A DNA stretch of 64,000 nt, taken from assembly GCF_963576545.1 (NCBI RefSeq), contig NC_083654.1, forward strand, positions 18,743,699-18,807,698. Reading direction: 5' to 3'. A program made the translations under genes and the position numbers. This document shows, piece after piece, positions 39,601 through 51,688 of the stretch (positions are counted from its first letter, which is position 1; each line of letters opens with the position of its first letter). This DNA comes from Limanda limanda. Lineage: Eukaryota; Chordata; Actinopteri; Pleuronectiformes; Pleuronectidae. The notes below the pieces were generated by a model, which searched no databases, was not told the origin of the DNA, and worked only from the letters and a program-made list of their open reading frames with translations.

Positions 39601-41354
39601 GATCTCGTTGGAAAAAGGTCAGATACGTCTAGGGAAGTGAGTTTGTGCAAGTTGGTTCAAATCCAAATTAAAATCAGGATTTATTGAATTTAAATATGGT
39701 TTCATCAGGGAGCTGCTCGGGCCTTGGCAGAGCTATGAGCTCTTTATAGTGTGAGTGTTGTTGTGTTTGGGAATTTTATCGCCTCAATTTTCCTCCTGAA
39801 GGACTTATTAAGGAATTGAGTAAAAGTGGAATTGAACACATTGAATTGAACTAAAAAAAAGAGTCAAACAGAAACTGACAGAAGGAAACAAACAGCTGGA
39901 AGACGACTGCAGTTCCAATGGGACGGCAGCAGCACCTTGAGTCATCACACAGCCGGTCGGCTCCGGTTTTAACGTCGTCGCGGTGCCAGAGATGTTCACC
40001 AGATGAGGGGGGCTTAGCTGATGACTCACCTGAGAGAGGACCATCTGCCTGAGGGGCGGGGGGGGGCAAGACCAGAATAAAGACCACAGCACCCGCACAT
40101 GAATGAGTTCAAGGGGGAAGACATCTCACATTTCAGTTTCAGTTACTGCCAAGGCAAGAAATGAACACAATAGGCCCAATGTACATGAGATCAAACCCTG
40201 GATAATAGGTCCAGAAAGCTGCAGGTTCATACAGAACCTCGGGCTGAGTCTGAGGGGGGGGGTTGGGGATGACAATGCCTGCTTGAATTCAGTGACGTCT
40301 CACGTTGCTCCTGAAATCCCCCATTTGAGACAGAAATCATTTGTTCAGGCCCCTCCTGGGTTTAATAAAGGGGGGATTCACGTTTCCTTTGATGGTTACA
40401 CCTCATCTTCCCAAGCAGAGAGTGACAGCTCTAAAGCAGTGGGGGGGGAACTCTGCCTGGTGACACACACAGGGAGACAATGAGAGCAGCCGTGAGTCAA
40501 GAGTTAAATAACAGAACCATGTCTCCAAGGGCAGGCAAAGGTCAGAGACTGGCGTGAGACGACACTCTTACAATCGTCTCAGCCACTAACCTGTGAGCTG
40601 TTTTGTTTTTGCAGATTCCTGAACATGAATCATGTTGTTGTTGGAGAAGCAGAAAAAACCCAGCAGCTCTTTAAATAGAGCTACAGGCATGAGGGGAAAA
40701 GTGGAAGAAGGAATCCACCTGCTGGCCGACTGCAGGAATCACCGCTCGGAGCAAAGAGAGTCATTTTCCAGCTGGGATGATATTTCAAAGCAAGGAGACG
40801 TTTAACATGACATTTGAATCTGTGTGTCGCCCTATTAAACAGCCCCAATTAATTATGTTCCTGACCTAAATCCTGCCTGACCTTTATTCCATCAATCAGC
40901 CGCTGGTTCATTAAATCTACTGGAGCTCGGCTGCATTTGATATGTTAATAACGTGTTTGTTTTCCATGTGGTGGAGGAATAAAACCAACTCCTCCTTTAA
41001 TAAACAAAGTTGTATTCTCTCTGGGATAAAGGGCGACGCAGATGAACCTCTCACCGCTTGGATCTGTGGTTATCGAACCAAAAGGAGAAGAGTTGTGGAG
41101 TAAATACATCTTTTTGTTCTCGGATCCGTGAGCGGAGAGGATTCAGATCGAGTCAAAGATTCAGCAAAACTGTGGGAGAGTCAAAGGATTCTTTCATCTC
41201 ACTGCTGCGTCCATTGATGTGTTCGGCTTCTTCATCTCCTCCGCCCACGCAGCTCCACCTCCCTCCCTTCAGCCGGCTGACCAACCCCACAACCAAACAA
41301 CTGCCTCTTCATTCAATCACAATGGAAACAATCGTTTGACCCCTTTGGTATAAA
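39601..41354. other. Intergenic; candidate conserved non-coding block
   Basis: About 40,800-41,035, some 3.4 kb upstream of the tmem170b start, is repeat-free and dense in homeodomain-type TAAT/ATTA cores (CCAATTAATTATGTTC, GATATGTTAATAACG, CCTTTAATAAAC). A distal regulatory role is plausible but unproven. The rest shows G8-10 runs near 40062, 40254 and 40441 and no genes. Confidence 0.4.
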
Positions 41355-41739
41355 TGCAACAATCATACGTAAAACATTAAAAACAAAGAGTTAGTGGTAA
41401 ATATGAATATAACAGTTTTTCTAGGAGGACATGAACTTTGAACTTTGTTTAAAAACCTGAGGTCAACTTGTGATTTGTGACATACAGGCAACGCTGAATG
41501 GAGGACCATACATGACTTAAGTATAAATAAATAAATGTATAAATAAATACATAAATAAATAAATAAACAAATGTGGAAATATATTTAAGAATTTATTTTA
41601 GACATTTCTGATGTTATAAACGTATTTATTTATTTATTTCTGTATTAATTTCTGTGTTTTCTTTTTTATTTATTTCTGTATTTATTTAAACATTTATTTA
41701 TTTATTTATTTATACTTAAGTCATGTATGGTCCTCCATT
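41355..41739. mobile_element. Palindromic MITE plus left flank, copy A
   Basis: Bases 41497-41739 form a long hairpin. The first 40 bp (from AATGGAGGACCATACATGAC) are the exact reverse complement of the last 40, and the interior is full of AAATAAATA on the left and TATTTATTT on the right. The 142 bp to its left (41355-41496) are also shared with copy B at 43422, so either the mobile unit is larger than the hairpin or the locus was duplicated. Confidence 0.8.
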
Positions 41740-43152
41740 ACTCTGGGCTGAAAAACAGATAAAAATACGCATCTTAAATAAAAATATGCATGACATTTTT
41801 AAATAGGTTATATGCAGGCTAAATCAAAAGCCAATATAACACATGAATAAGGGTAAACTATATTATAATCACATTATTTCTTTGGATTGCTTGATCTAAT
41901 GATTTGAATCCAATTCTACGTAGTTATCAAATCTCTGTTGTCGGACACCTTGAGGAAGACTTGTTATTAAGGTCGTTACATGTTGATGAAGCTCAATACG
42001 ATTTCTGCTTCACTCATTTCTTTCTTCAATTCAAGGATTTGGTTTGATTGCTTTAATATTTCTTATCAAATCCACAACAGAGAAGGTTGAAAAACAACAT
42101 GGTGCTTCTCAAAAAGTAGAGAAAAACCTAGACCTTGGTTGTTTTCCCCTTTCTTCAATATCGTGTCTGAACCTTTTCAGTCTTGTTCAGTTCTTCAGGG
42201 CAGAGAGACACCGAGCACGTTACAGATATCTCCAAAACCCGACGGCTACAGGGCGAAAAGGAAAGTAAGAGTTCACCTGATGTCCTCAGGGATCCCCTGG
42301 GGGATGTGCTTAGTGCATTGTGCAGCTTTCTACTGTATTGTGTATTTTTCAGATTTCATATCCCATGAAAAATAAAGTGTCTGACTTGCAACAGTGAGAA
42401 TCTGTGCTCACCGTGCAAAGATAGGGCAACACTACCTAGATAAGGAATATTTATATATACATTATATTTCAAATGGAAGAAAATGACTCTCTGGCATGTA
42501 CTCAAAATACTTTAAGGAGCAAAACCTCACTGGTACCTGATACATTGATATAATATATATATTTCCTCATTATTCAGCAGCTTCTTGAATCCCACCCTGT
42601 TACCCTGAGGGAAAAAGTCTTTAGACTCAAAAGATGTCAAATGTCAGATGTTCCTCTCGCCCTCGTACGTCTGAACTGGGACGACTTCTTAAAATACCAC
42701 GCTCCTCAGAGAAATGTTCCAGAACATTAACTGTCTGCATAACACTCAGGCTCCTCCTGCCGACACGCATTTAACTTTTAATACTCACTTTGGCTAAAAT
42801 GGTCTTTGGTGAAATGAAGTTTTAATCCAGGTCCATTTTCAACATTTAGGCTATTAGACTACGATTCAAGACAGCATCTGCCTTTACAACCCTCTGTTCC
42901 TTTGTGTTCTTACATCCATCCCATCATATTAGTCATTATTACATCAGGTGTTTTTTATGGTGACTTAGCAGGAGCCAATCAGCATCCTCAGAGAGTTCCT
43001 ACATCTGTCCGTCGTCCATGATGGCGTCCTCATATGTAGCTTTATTCAGGCCTAAACATAAAATTGAACATTACAACACAAATCATGACATTTTATTATG
43101 TTTATTCACGTTATATATACTGTTGTGGTTGTTATTTGTGTGTACTGCTCGT
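41740..43152. other. Upstream intergenic, no recognised gene
   Basis: AT-rich DNA between the two MITE copies, with a TATATA tract near 42550. An AATAAA at 42370 follows the small 42044-42375 frames, but there is no supported exon structure. No RNA gene recognised. Confidence 0.4.
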
Positions 43153-43359
43153 GCATATTTCAAATTGTAGCTAGTTAAACTGTATTTGAGTGTTAATGAA
43201 AGATAATTATCTGTACCTGTGTAAAAGTGCTCTTTTCTGTTGCCTAACAAACGTAATGTGTGACTGGGATGGAAGGGATAGAACAGAATTACATATTTCA
43301 AATTGAAGCTAGCTAAACTGTATTTGAGTGTTAATATAGATAAGTATCTGTACCAGTGT
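43153..43359. repeat. Two-copy direct repeat, 137 bp apart
   Basis: CATATTTCAAATTG, AGCTAG, TAAACTGTATTTGAGTG, TTAAT and ATCTGTACC occur in order at 43153-43222 and again at 43291-43359. The copies are about 90 percent alike by eye. Confidence 0.8.
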
Positions 43360-43421
43360 TGCCAGATGTTAGATAATAAACGTATTTGTACAATTATTTT
43401 TTGAGAATTAGTCTTATCAGT

Positions 43422-43790
43422 TGCAATAATCAAACGCAAAACATTAAAAACAAAGAGTCAGTGGTAAATATGAATATAACAGATTTTCTAGGAGAACATG
43501 AACTTTGAACTTTGTTTATAAACCTGAGGTGAACTCTTGATTTGTGACATACAGGCAACGCTGTATGGAAGACCATATATGACTTAAGTATAATAGATAA
43601 ATGTATAAATAAATACAGAAATAAATAAATGTGGAAATATATTTAAGAATTTTTTTTAGACATTTCTGTTGTTATTAACATATTTATTTATTTATTTCTG
43701 TATTAATTTATGTATTTCCTTTTTTGTTTCTGTATTTATTTATTTCTGTATTTATTTATACATTTATTTATTTATATATTTATCAGTTGT
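43422..43790. mobile_element. Palindromic MITE plus left flank, copy B (right end lost)
   Basis: This matches copy A from GCAATAATCAAACGC through the left arm (TATGACTTAAGTATAA) and the A/T-rich centre. It lacks the right-hand ACTTAAGTCATGTATGG terminus and ends in TTATATATTTATCAG. Copy B is therefore truncated and lies only about 570 bp upstream of the tmem170b start codon. Confidence 0.8.
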
Positions 43791-44157
43791 TATTTGGAAT
43801 CTGTGACCTAAATCACTTCGGGATCTTCTTCCCAAATTTCCTCTGGTTGATAATTTTCCCCTCATGAATATGATATTTCATATCTCCTGATATAAAACCT
43901 CCACGTTTCCCATGTGGCCCATCTGACCGGTGCACACGTGATCTCCATCCAATCCTGCTTCTGTGACGTGGTTACGCGCCACCCACGAGCTTTACGCACA
44001 TTTCCTGCGTAAAAACGCCACCGCCTTCTTTTTCCTCTTCCCCATTCATGAAGCGGACGTAAAGCGTAACCCCCCCCCCCCCCCTTCCATCAGACAGAGA
44101 ACCAGGCTGTGGCCCTTTAACGTGGCCGATGCAGGAGCACTTCATCCCCGCAGCAGG

Positions 44158-44205
44158 ATGGAGCGACCCGCCGGCGACGTGAAGCCGAAGCAGAGGCACC
44201 GGTAG
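44158..44205 (+). promoter_or_regulatory. Upstream ORF 1 in tmem170b leader (15 codons)
   Basis: ATG with a favourable context (GCAGGATGG) opens a 15-residue frame that ends at TAG 44203-44205, about 150 bp before the main start. If the transcript begins upstream of 44158, this uORF could lower translation of the main frame. Inference only. Confidence 0.4.
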
Positions 44206-44273
44206 AGGCGAGGGAACAGCCGCCTCTCACACCCTCCCTCCCATCCACCCACCCACCATCCACCCCCCCCTCG

Positions 44274-44330
44274 ATGCCACCCGGGTCTCCTCCATGCCTT
44301 CATCCAGAGCCCGGCACAGCGACCCGATAG
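44274..44330 (+). promoter_or_regulatory. Upstream ORF 2 in tmem170b leader (18 codons)
   Basis: ATG at 44274 opens an 18-codon frame closed by TAG at 44328-44330, only 26 bp before the main ATG. It overlaps the alternative in-frame ATG at 44294, in a different frame. Confidence 0.4.
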
Positions 44331-44356
44331 AGAGGCGAGCCGGCCCGGGAGGAACC

Positions 44357-44447
44357 ATGAGCTCCAGCCGGGACTATTCTGTGAATCTGTCGGTGCAGCA
44401 GGTGCTGAGCCTCTGGGTGCAAGGTGCGACTCTGCAGCACTTTGCAG
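44357..44447 (+). CDS. tmem170b: tmem170b coding exon 1
   Basis: Encodes residues 1-30 and the first base of codon 31. It ends CACTTTGCAG and is followed by the donor GTATGC. It carries the N-terminal tail with the conserved NLSVQQVLSLW segment. Reading on into the intron gives an apparent frame to 44584 that ends in poly-Ser and is not coding. Confidence 0.93.
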
Positions 44448-47400
44448 GTATGCGTAATAATGGAAGGTGGTGTCATCCTCCACCCTCATCTTCATCATCA
44501 TCCTCATCAGCATCCTCAACCTCCTCAGCTGCACATTACTACATGTGCGTAATGTGCGTAAATCTAAACAAACGTACGTTGTAATGTTTTCTGCTAGGGT
44601 GCTCAGTGTGCAAAAGGGGCTGAGGTGTTCCTAATAAAAGGAGCATTAGTACCACCTCCTCTTATAGGGGAATAAAAGATGTCTGTCCACTGTGCATGAC
44701 ATGGGAACCAGAAAAATAGAATAATCTGCAGTCTGGGAATCAAGGGGCGATGAGAGGCAGCAGCTCTGTGTGGAGCTCAGATCCACAGATATCATCTTTA
44801 ATGTGTCATGTATTTCTGAAAGGACACTGGGTTATCATTTATTGGACTGATGGCTGAAGTGGGATGTTTTAAATGTGAGTTCCTGCTTCAGAAGTTGCTG
44901 TAAACAATCCCCAAAAGAGAACAGGGAGGTGTGGTAGTGTTTGTATGATTGTGAACAAGATTACACAAAAACTACTCGAAGGTTTTCTACGAAACTTTGT
45001 GGAAGGAAGAAATCCCTTTTTAAATTCTGGTGCAGATTCAGGGAATTTCATTCACCACTTTCTTTAAATCTAGTTTATATTATAACTACTCTGGAGACTT
45101 GGAGGTTGCTGGGATCTGTGGGTCCGCTTCATTTCCCTCTGTGACTGGTCAGGTTTCAGTTTCTCCACAGATTAGTATCTCCACCAAGGAAGTTATGTTC
45201 GTTTTTGTGATGGTTTGTATTTTTGTAAGCAAGATTACACAAAAACTAGGGGTCGGATTACCACGGAACTTTGTGGAAGGATGTGGAATGGAATAGATAT
45301 TTCTGCGAGATAGGCAATTTTACATTTTCACTGATTTCCCAGTGAATGATGTGGTGCAGAGAAAAGAAGATCTGAAATGAAATCCATTCCACAATGTTAT
45401 TATGTTGTTGCTTATTGTTATGACTCTGTCTGTCATATGATTGTCTGTCCTCATAATCTCTATTCTATTTTGTCCTTTCTATTCTGTTCTATATGTTGCT
45501 GGTTAGTTGTCGGGGATAAAGCTGAACACTAGATAGAGAATCCTGTCAATGTTTCTTTCCATTTCCGGCTGAACCCTAAACCGAATATGATGACTTATAG
45601 AACAAGTGCCTCATGTGTTAAGAAGCTTTGAGGAAGATGAGTTTGACCATTTCAAATTATTTAAAAAAAACAATTTATAGACAAAAAAGGAAATGTTGGG
45701 TTTCCTATCTCGTCTGCAGACGGTCCAAACTTCCTCAGAGAGAAATAGACACAAGAAAGCTGCTGTTCAAATATGGTGAAGTTAGATTTGTCTCAAGAAG
45801 CCACAGGATTGGTCGGTGCTGCTTGTTGTATAAATACAAGATTACAGAAATTCTCCAGTTCCTCCCTGCAGTGCGAGAGTTGGGCGGACGTGTGGTCATA
45901 TGCGAGTTGGCACAGACCCAGGTTGTGAAGTGCAGCTGTTTCCCCGTGTGGAGAAACGCACATCGAGCAGAAGAACATAAAAAAGAGGCAGTGAGTGATG
46001 CTGACTCAGCAGGAAGCTGCAGCGCATGTAGAGTTTTGCGGAAGCAGATCTGCAGCCTGAACAAGAGGGACAGGCTCCATATGTAGATTTAGATCTTACG
46101 TTTTAAGATGCATAAAGACCTTAAACATTTCTCTGAGGCCCGGAGGAGTTCCTCAAACTGCTGAATTTCCTGTTTATGATTTGTGTGCCTGAGCAGAACA
46201 TGCAGGTCATTTATTTTGTGGTTTGTAAAAGAGGTCATACTTGTATTTCACTGCGGTAAAAAGGCTTTTACTCTATTTTCAGACTGTTGTGTCAACCTAG
46301 TCTATTTATCATGGTTAGATAACCTGCAGAAATATGTTCCCAGTATCCATGTTTACATTTGTAGCTCCACCCAGGGCACATTGACAGGAAACTGTGTTTG
46401 TGCCTAAACCACTGACCCCAACTGTCCAACTTTGGATTCACTCGATCTGGATTTTTATGTGGATCTGCAGAACCGTCAGTCATCAAAAATCCCTGAGGAA
46501 ATGGTGAAAATGTTAAAGAGAGTAAAAGATATTCCTGGATCCACCCCTGGTTGGATCTTCTTGGGTTCCTCCCTCATCCTTCCACTAAGTGTTGTGTTTA
46601 TCCATCCAGTGGTTTTTGCACAGTCTTACTTATAAACCAACAAACAGCCGGGGCCCAAATGTTCCCTTAGATTTAATCAAGCTTCACCAAATTGCACATT
46701 CATAGATATCAGCCCCTTGAATAAGCCCGATGCACACGTTTGGTAATTTGTTAAACTCGGTTACTTGGTTAAGAACATGGACAGGATGCTGTGTTCATAT
46801 CCCAGCTCTCCCTCTCCCTCTCTCTCTCTCAGGTCAGAACCATCATTCTTCCTCCTGACAGCCGAGCTCCAATCCCCTGCAGGGCTCCCGCTTTGTGAAT
46901 CTGTGTTTTGTGTGCGTTCTGCATTTGGCCTGACATGCGTGCTCATGCAAAAATCTCTCACCTGACCTCTTATCGAGCGACCTGCTTTTTAAATGTGTCC
47001 CTGTTGACAGACGAGCTCTAAAGCTGCCGTGCTGACGGAGAGAGAGACCTCGGCCTCCTGGTTGCGGATTAGCAGAAGTTAATGCCGAGCTCGGACTGTG
47101 TGTTCGCTGTTAACATGACACAGCACATCTCTCTCTCTCTCTGAGCTGAGGCATGCACTGCCTCTGCCCTGGGATTTAACGTTCAGCTCACCTGCTAAAC
47201 CGAAATAAATGACCTGCCGAGACCCATTTCCATCAGGCAGGGGAAATAACCAGCCGTGGATTTTCCTCTCCCAGCATCTCGCCCCACCAATCTTCCCCCT
47301 GTGCTTCTTCACTTAACACTTGATCACATTACATCAGGCTTGTGATTCATCAAGAAGTGCAGCAGAGATTCCTGCAAATGTAAATGTTGGTCTGACGGTT

Positions 47401-50400
47401 CCTGGACATGCAGCTCGGCGGGTGACTGGTCCCCATTTAGCCACAAAGACAGATTTTACTGGCATTAAGTTCTCTGCAGCTGCTCGTGTCAGACAGAGTC
47501 ATTACTCATGTAGACGTGAGAGTGCAATGGTTTAGACATTCTCCTCTGTGATATGTAAAGCTCAGACAGTCAGAATCTCCAAAAACATGATCAGGAAAAT
47601 GTAATAAATGTGCATATAAATGATCTGATTACCGATGCATCAGTTTAATTACTCGGGTCCCTAATTAACAAGGATTTGAATAATTGATTCCTAACCCGTT
47701 ATTTTCTCGATTTATATTTAAATCTATCAAATCTGAATATTGTGAAGCGGAGCTGTTGCAGTTTCTACGTTTTGAATTAGTTTGGTCAAAGTCTAGGAAA
47801 GAAAAAGCTTTTAAAAACTGAGAAGTGTGAGGTTGAATAGTTTGTTTAATTGTCAGCAAGATTATTTAAAAACGACTGAACTGATATTCATGAAGCTTTG
47901 TGGAGGAAGGGAGCCTGATGATGTAACAGTCTGGCAAACAGCCTGGCTATTTAGGTTGTATTTGTCAGGCAAGAGTGTTTCATGGTTATCTTGTAGATCT
48001 CTGTTGTTTGTTTGAGTTGTTTTCATGTTTGCACTCTGTTTCTGTTTCCTGTTTTATTTTGTAGTCTGTTCCTTGTGTGTTGTTTCTGTCTTCACTTCCT
48101 GTCGGTGATTGTCTTCCTCTGCCCTCATGTGTTACACCTGTGTTCAATTGCCCCTGCCTTCTCTGTGTTTCCTGCGGTGTCTGTTCATCTTCCCTCCTGT
48201 CTTCCATGGTGCTGTCCTGATCTCCTGAGCTTTGTATCCCCGCGTAAGCCTCGTGTTTTGTTTGTTAGTTAAAGAACTTCTTATAATATTAATAAATTAC
48301 CCTTTTATTTTATAATCTCTGCATTTGCGACCTGCTTTTAAATGCTATCCTGCTTGTGAATGTCTCCACGATGGCAAATCCTTTGAGGTGTTTTCTATTT
48401 AATTGATTATTTATTATGTATATATTAAGTTTAAACTGTAAAATATCGAGTCTCACATTTTTGTCGATCTAAGGAGCGTTGCCGGAATTTTTATATTTCA
48501 AAGTCTCCACCACGGTGAGATGAGGGATTAGCCTGAGTGGAGGTTTGCCCTCTTCTCTGAGCTTCTTGATTCACTGCCTCTCCTCTCGTCTCCTCCAAGA
48601 CGCATCACGAGGATCTGAACGTCCTCGGGGGCGTCGGACCTCCATCAGTGTCGGGGTCAGGGCTCCGAGGACAGAGGGAAGCATAGTTAACAGAACTGAG
48701 AGACCCAGTGTCCTCCACCACTCTTGTGTCCCGTCGCGGACGTCTCCCTCCTCTTCCTCGGTGGACGGCCGGTGATGCGTGACCTGATTGTGTCCAGTGG
48801 TGCAGAACAGAAGCTTGTTGTGTCACCGCACTGTCACGTCTCTCCCGGCTCCACTGGCAGATCAATAAGTGGATGCAGGCGCTCGGTGGACTGTGGGACA
48901 ACCAGGTTAAATGGATATGCTAAAATCCCTCTGGGCTCCATGAGAAATACTCTGTCGTAGAACTGGGTCTTTTGGATGTTTACACCACACAACAACGACC
49001 TGTTTCCGGCCTTTACACACATTCCCGTGCTTTGGATTGGTCCTCATCCTCGGCCGATCTCTTTTCTCCTTGAATAATCTCACGGCCAGCTGGCGGCTCC
49101 TCAGAGGTTCAGAAGTGCGGTGAAGCCAGAACTCTTTATGCAAAAACGACCCGTGAGACAGAGGAGGGTGAGGAGGGAGACACATTGAATGGCTTTGACC
49201 TCAGAGCTTCTGCAAAGCTTTTTACTTTAATTACTTTCTAATGGCATCATCTATTAAATCGGCTGAATCTTGACCCTGCAGGATGCAAGTATCTCACAGC
49301 AGCTCGGCTGAAATCTCACTTGCAGACAGTTTTTATATAAGTGTCTCACCTCGGATCCATTACCGTGGTCGGCTGCTTCCCTGATGAGCCCTGACTGAGA
49401 TTGTGGCGTCTGCAGATTGAAACGTGCACCGCTCTGACAGCAGCTCTGCACCCGGATCTGTAAAGTGTAAATCTGTAAAAATGTATCAGGAAATCTGCCA
49501 GCGGACGATATTACATGATAATATTCTATCATCTCATTCTTTGAGTTACAGGGACATTTAATCTTTACTTATCCAGGGAATCATGTTTTCATATTCTCCA
49601 CTGAGATGAGATTTCTAATCCTGTGTCAAATGTGATTTTATATATGTTCACATGTGTAGTTTACTGTGTGTATATACGTTTGAATAATTTACTGAACTCC
49701 TGACTGAGAAATCCTGACTTTTATAGTTATTGTTAGCATATAGCTGTAAAGTATAGTTTTTCTAGAAGCGCTACTGAAGCGTTCCTGAATAAAATCTCAA
49801 ACTTCTGTCGTGGCAATTTCTATAATCCCACTACCAACGAAGAAACGAGTCTCAAAAACTCTTACAGTATCGTCACCTTTAATGCTCGAGCATGGTGCAT
49901 ACGACAGGGTTTAGTTGTAATATGCACCCAGATAGAAAACACTTCACTGTCTTTATACATTTGGCTAACCACTCCCATACTGGATGGGGTGTGTTAAACA
50001 GTCAAAGGTTGAGATCCTTTGATCACACGAATACAACAATGTCTAGTCGAGGGCAATCATGGCAATATGCATTTAGTGGCTACAGAGGAAATTTAGGTAA
50101 CAGTGGCTATGGTAATCAGGTCAATACACATTCAATAGTTCAGGAGGCAGCATGATAAAGGTTACATTGTCATAGAGAAAATCAGGTTACTGTGTCTACA
50201 GATTCAATTATGATCAAACAGACGGGAAATACATGATTATTATGGTCAACTGCTATATTTCCCTTACACTTCCCTGTCAGAAAGTTGTGTTTCATGTTTT
50301 TCCAGCTGTATTTGTTGGTGCTCGTTTCCGGTCTGTATCTGATCCGTCCTCCTGTGTTCTCTCTCCCCTCCCTGGCAGAGATGTGGTACTGGGTGTTCCT

Positions 50401-51651
50401 GTGGTGTCTCTTCTCCTCGCTCTTCGTCCACGGGGCGCTGGGGCTGCTCATGTTGGTCATGCTGCAGCGCCACAAGAGGGGCCGCCTCATCACCCTGGTG
50501 CTGGTCAGCGTGGGCTTCCTGGCATCCCTCTCCGGAGGCGTCATCACCAGTAAGTTGCAGCAACTCCACTTCTTTTTTTTTTTGATATTCTATTATTCGT
50601 TCTTTTTTTAAGCCGACCTCAGCGTCACCCAAGAAGAAGAGGAAGGGCGATGACAGCGAAGGAGAGAGAGAGAGAGAACAGGAAGCTGAGAGTTAGTGTG
50701 TTCACTCCTGTCAACTAGAGAGAGACACGACCTGACAGACAGAGAGGGAAGGAGAGAGAGAGGAATAGAGAGAGAGAGGTTTTGTTTACATGTCATAGGA
50801 ACCTTCGTCTCCGTCTGACAAAATTAAATATCACAATATTTTTGGCTTTAAACCTTGAAGAAGAAAATGGAAACAATATTTTACAGTTTTGCTTTCGAGG
50901 GACGAACCCCGAGCTGTGATTTGCAAAATGCTTAAGGCGGCTCGATCTTGAACCTGTAGGATGCTACTGATGTTTACTCAGAGGGATCAACTGTGTTTGA
51001 TGGAGCTCGGTTCGTAATTAGTTTGGGAACCGAACAAATTTAGAAATCCGATTATTAGAGAAACGAGAATAGCAGGAAATAGAGCCCAACAGTCACCTTA
51101 TGAAACCTCATTTAAATTCACTAGATCCAGGTTTTTATTAAGGAAATTCACCAAAACTTAATGTGTTCTTCCCACAATGCATCATTCCATTAGGTTTCAT
51201 GTTAATCTGTCCAGTAGATAATCTTACTAAATAACAGACGGACAAACAAACGCAGACGACAACAGAATGTGGAGGTAAACTGTGGAGGTAATTGTGAATC
51301 TGTGAAAATGTCATCGTCTGCTCAGGCCAATTAGACTATAATCCCAGTTAGCTCCTGATGTAGCATTGTCCTTGTTGTGGGTAAAACCCTGGTGTTCGTC
51401 TGACCAGTCACATTGTGGCTGTGGTCGGATCAGTCGACCAATCAGAGAGTTGAACTGGAGACAACAGCCAAAGTGTGTCAGGATGTTCCCGGGTTGCACC
51501 AGATATTATTCAGACTTGTCGGAGCAGAGTGTAAACAAACCCAAATCTCCTGGAGCAGGAGCTGCAAGCTAGACACCCCCCCCTCCTCTAAAATAGCAAG
51601 ACACTTTATTATTAATGTGAAGCGATCGGGGAGATGAGACTATTGACGTTG

Positions 51652-51688
<37 letters not shown>

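Larger units (their letters stand above)
43920..44356 (+). promoter_or_regulatory. tmem170b: tmem170b promoter and 5'UTR (GC-rich)
   Basis: CpG-rich DNA stands out from AT-rich surroundings immediately upstream of exon 1. Visible motifs are an E-box CACGTG at 43935-43940, a CCAAT at 43949-43953 and a CRE-like TGACGTG at 43964-43970. I see no TATA box, as is usual for broadly expressed genes. A C15 run lies at 44070-44084. The transcription start cannot be fixed; roughly 44.0-44.15 kb is inferred from the position of the motifs. Confidence 0.6.
44448..50378 (+). other. tmem170b: tmem170b intron 1 (5.9 kb)
   Basis: Starts GTATGC and ends with the pyrimidine-rich acceptor CTCCCCTCCCTGGCAG. It holds at least four diverged copies of one interspersed repeat (44.93, 45.18, 46.43 and 47.84 kb) and a possible further repeat at 47.96-48.30 kb. 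The 152-codon plus frame at 45628-46086 lies wholly inside and has no domain or splice support. The AT-rich stretch at about 47,590-47,700 contains several TAAT cores. Confidence 0.85.

Noticed and set aside
39640..39680. Possible tRNA B-box GGTTCAAATCC
   Set aside because: No flanking stem complementarity and no A-box upstream at the right distance.
45628..46086. 152-codon plus frame in tmem170b intron 1
   Set aside because: No recognisable domain, biased Lys/Arg/Cys composition from AT-rich DNA, and it is skipped by the well-supported splicing of exon 1 to exon 2.
50182..50632. Long antisense frames over tmem170b exon 2
   Set aside because: They are shadows of the real exon on the opposite strand.
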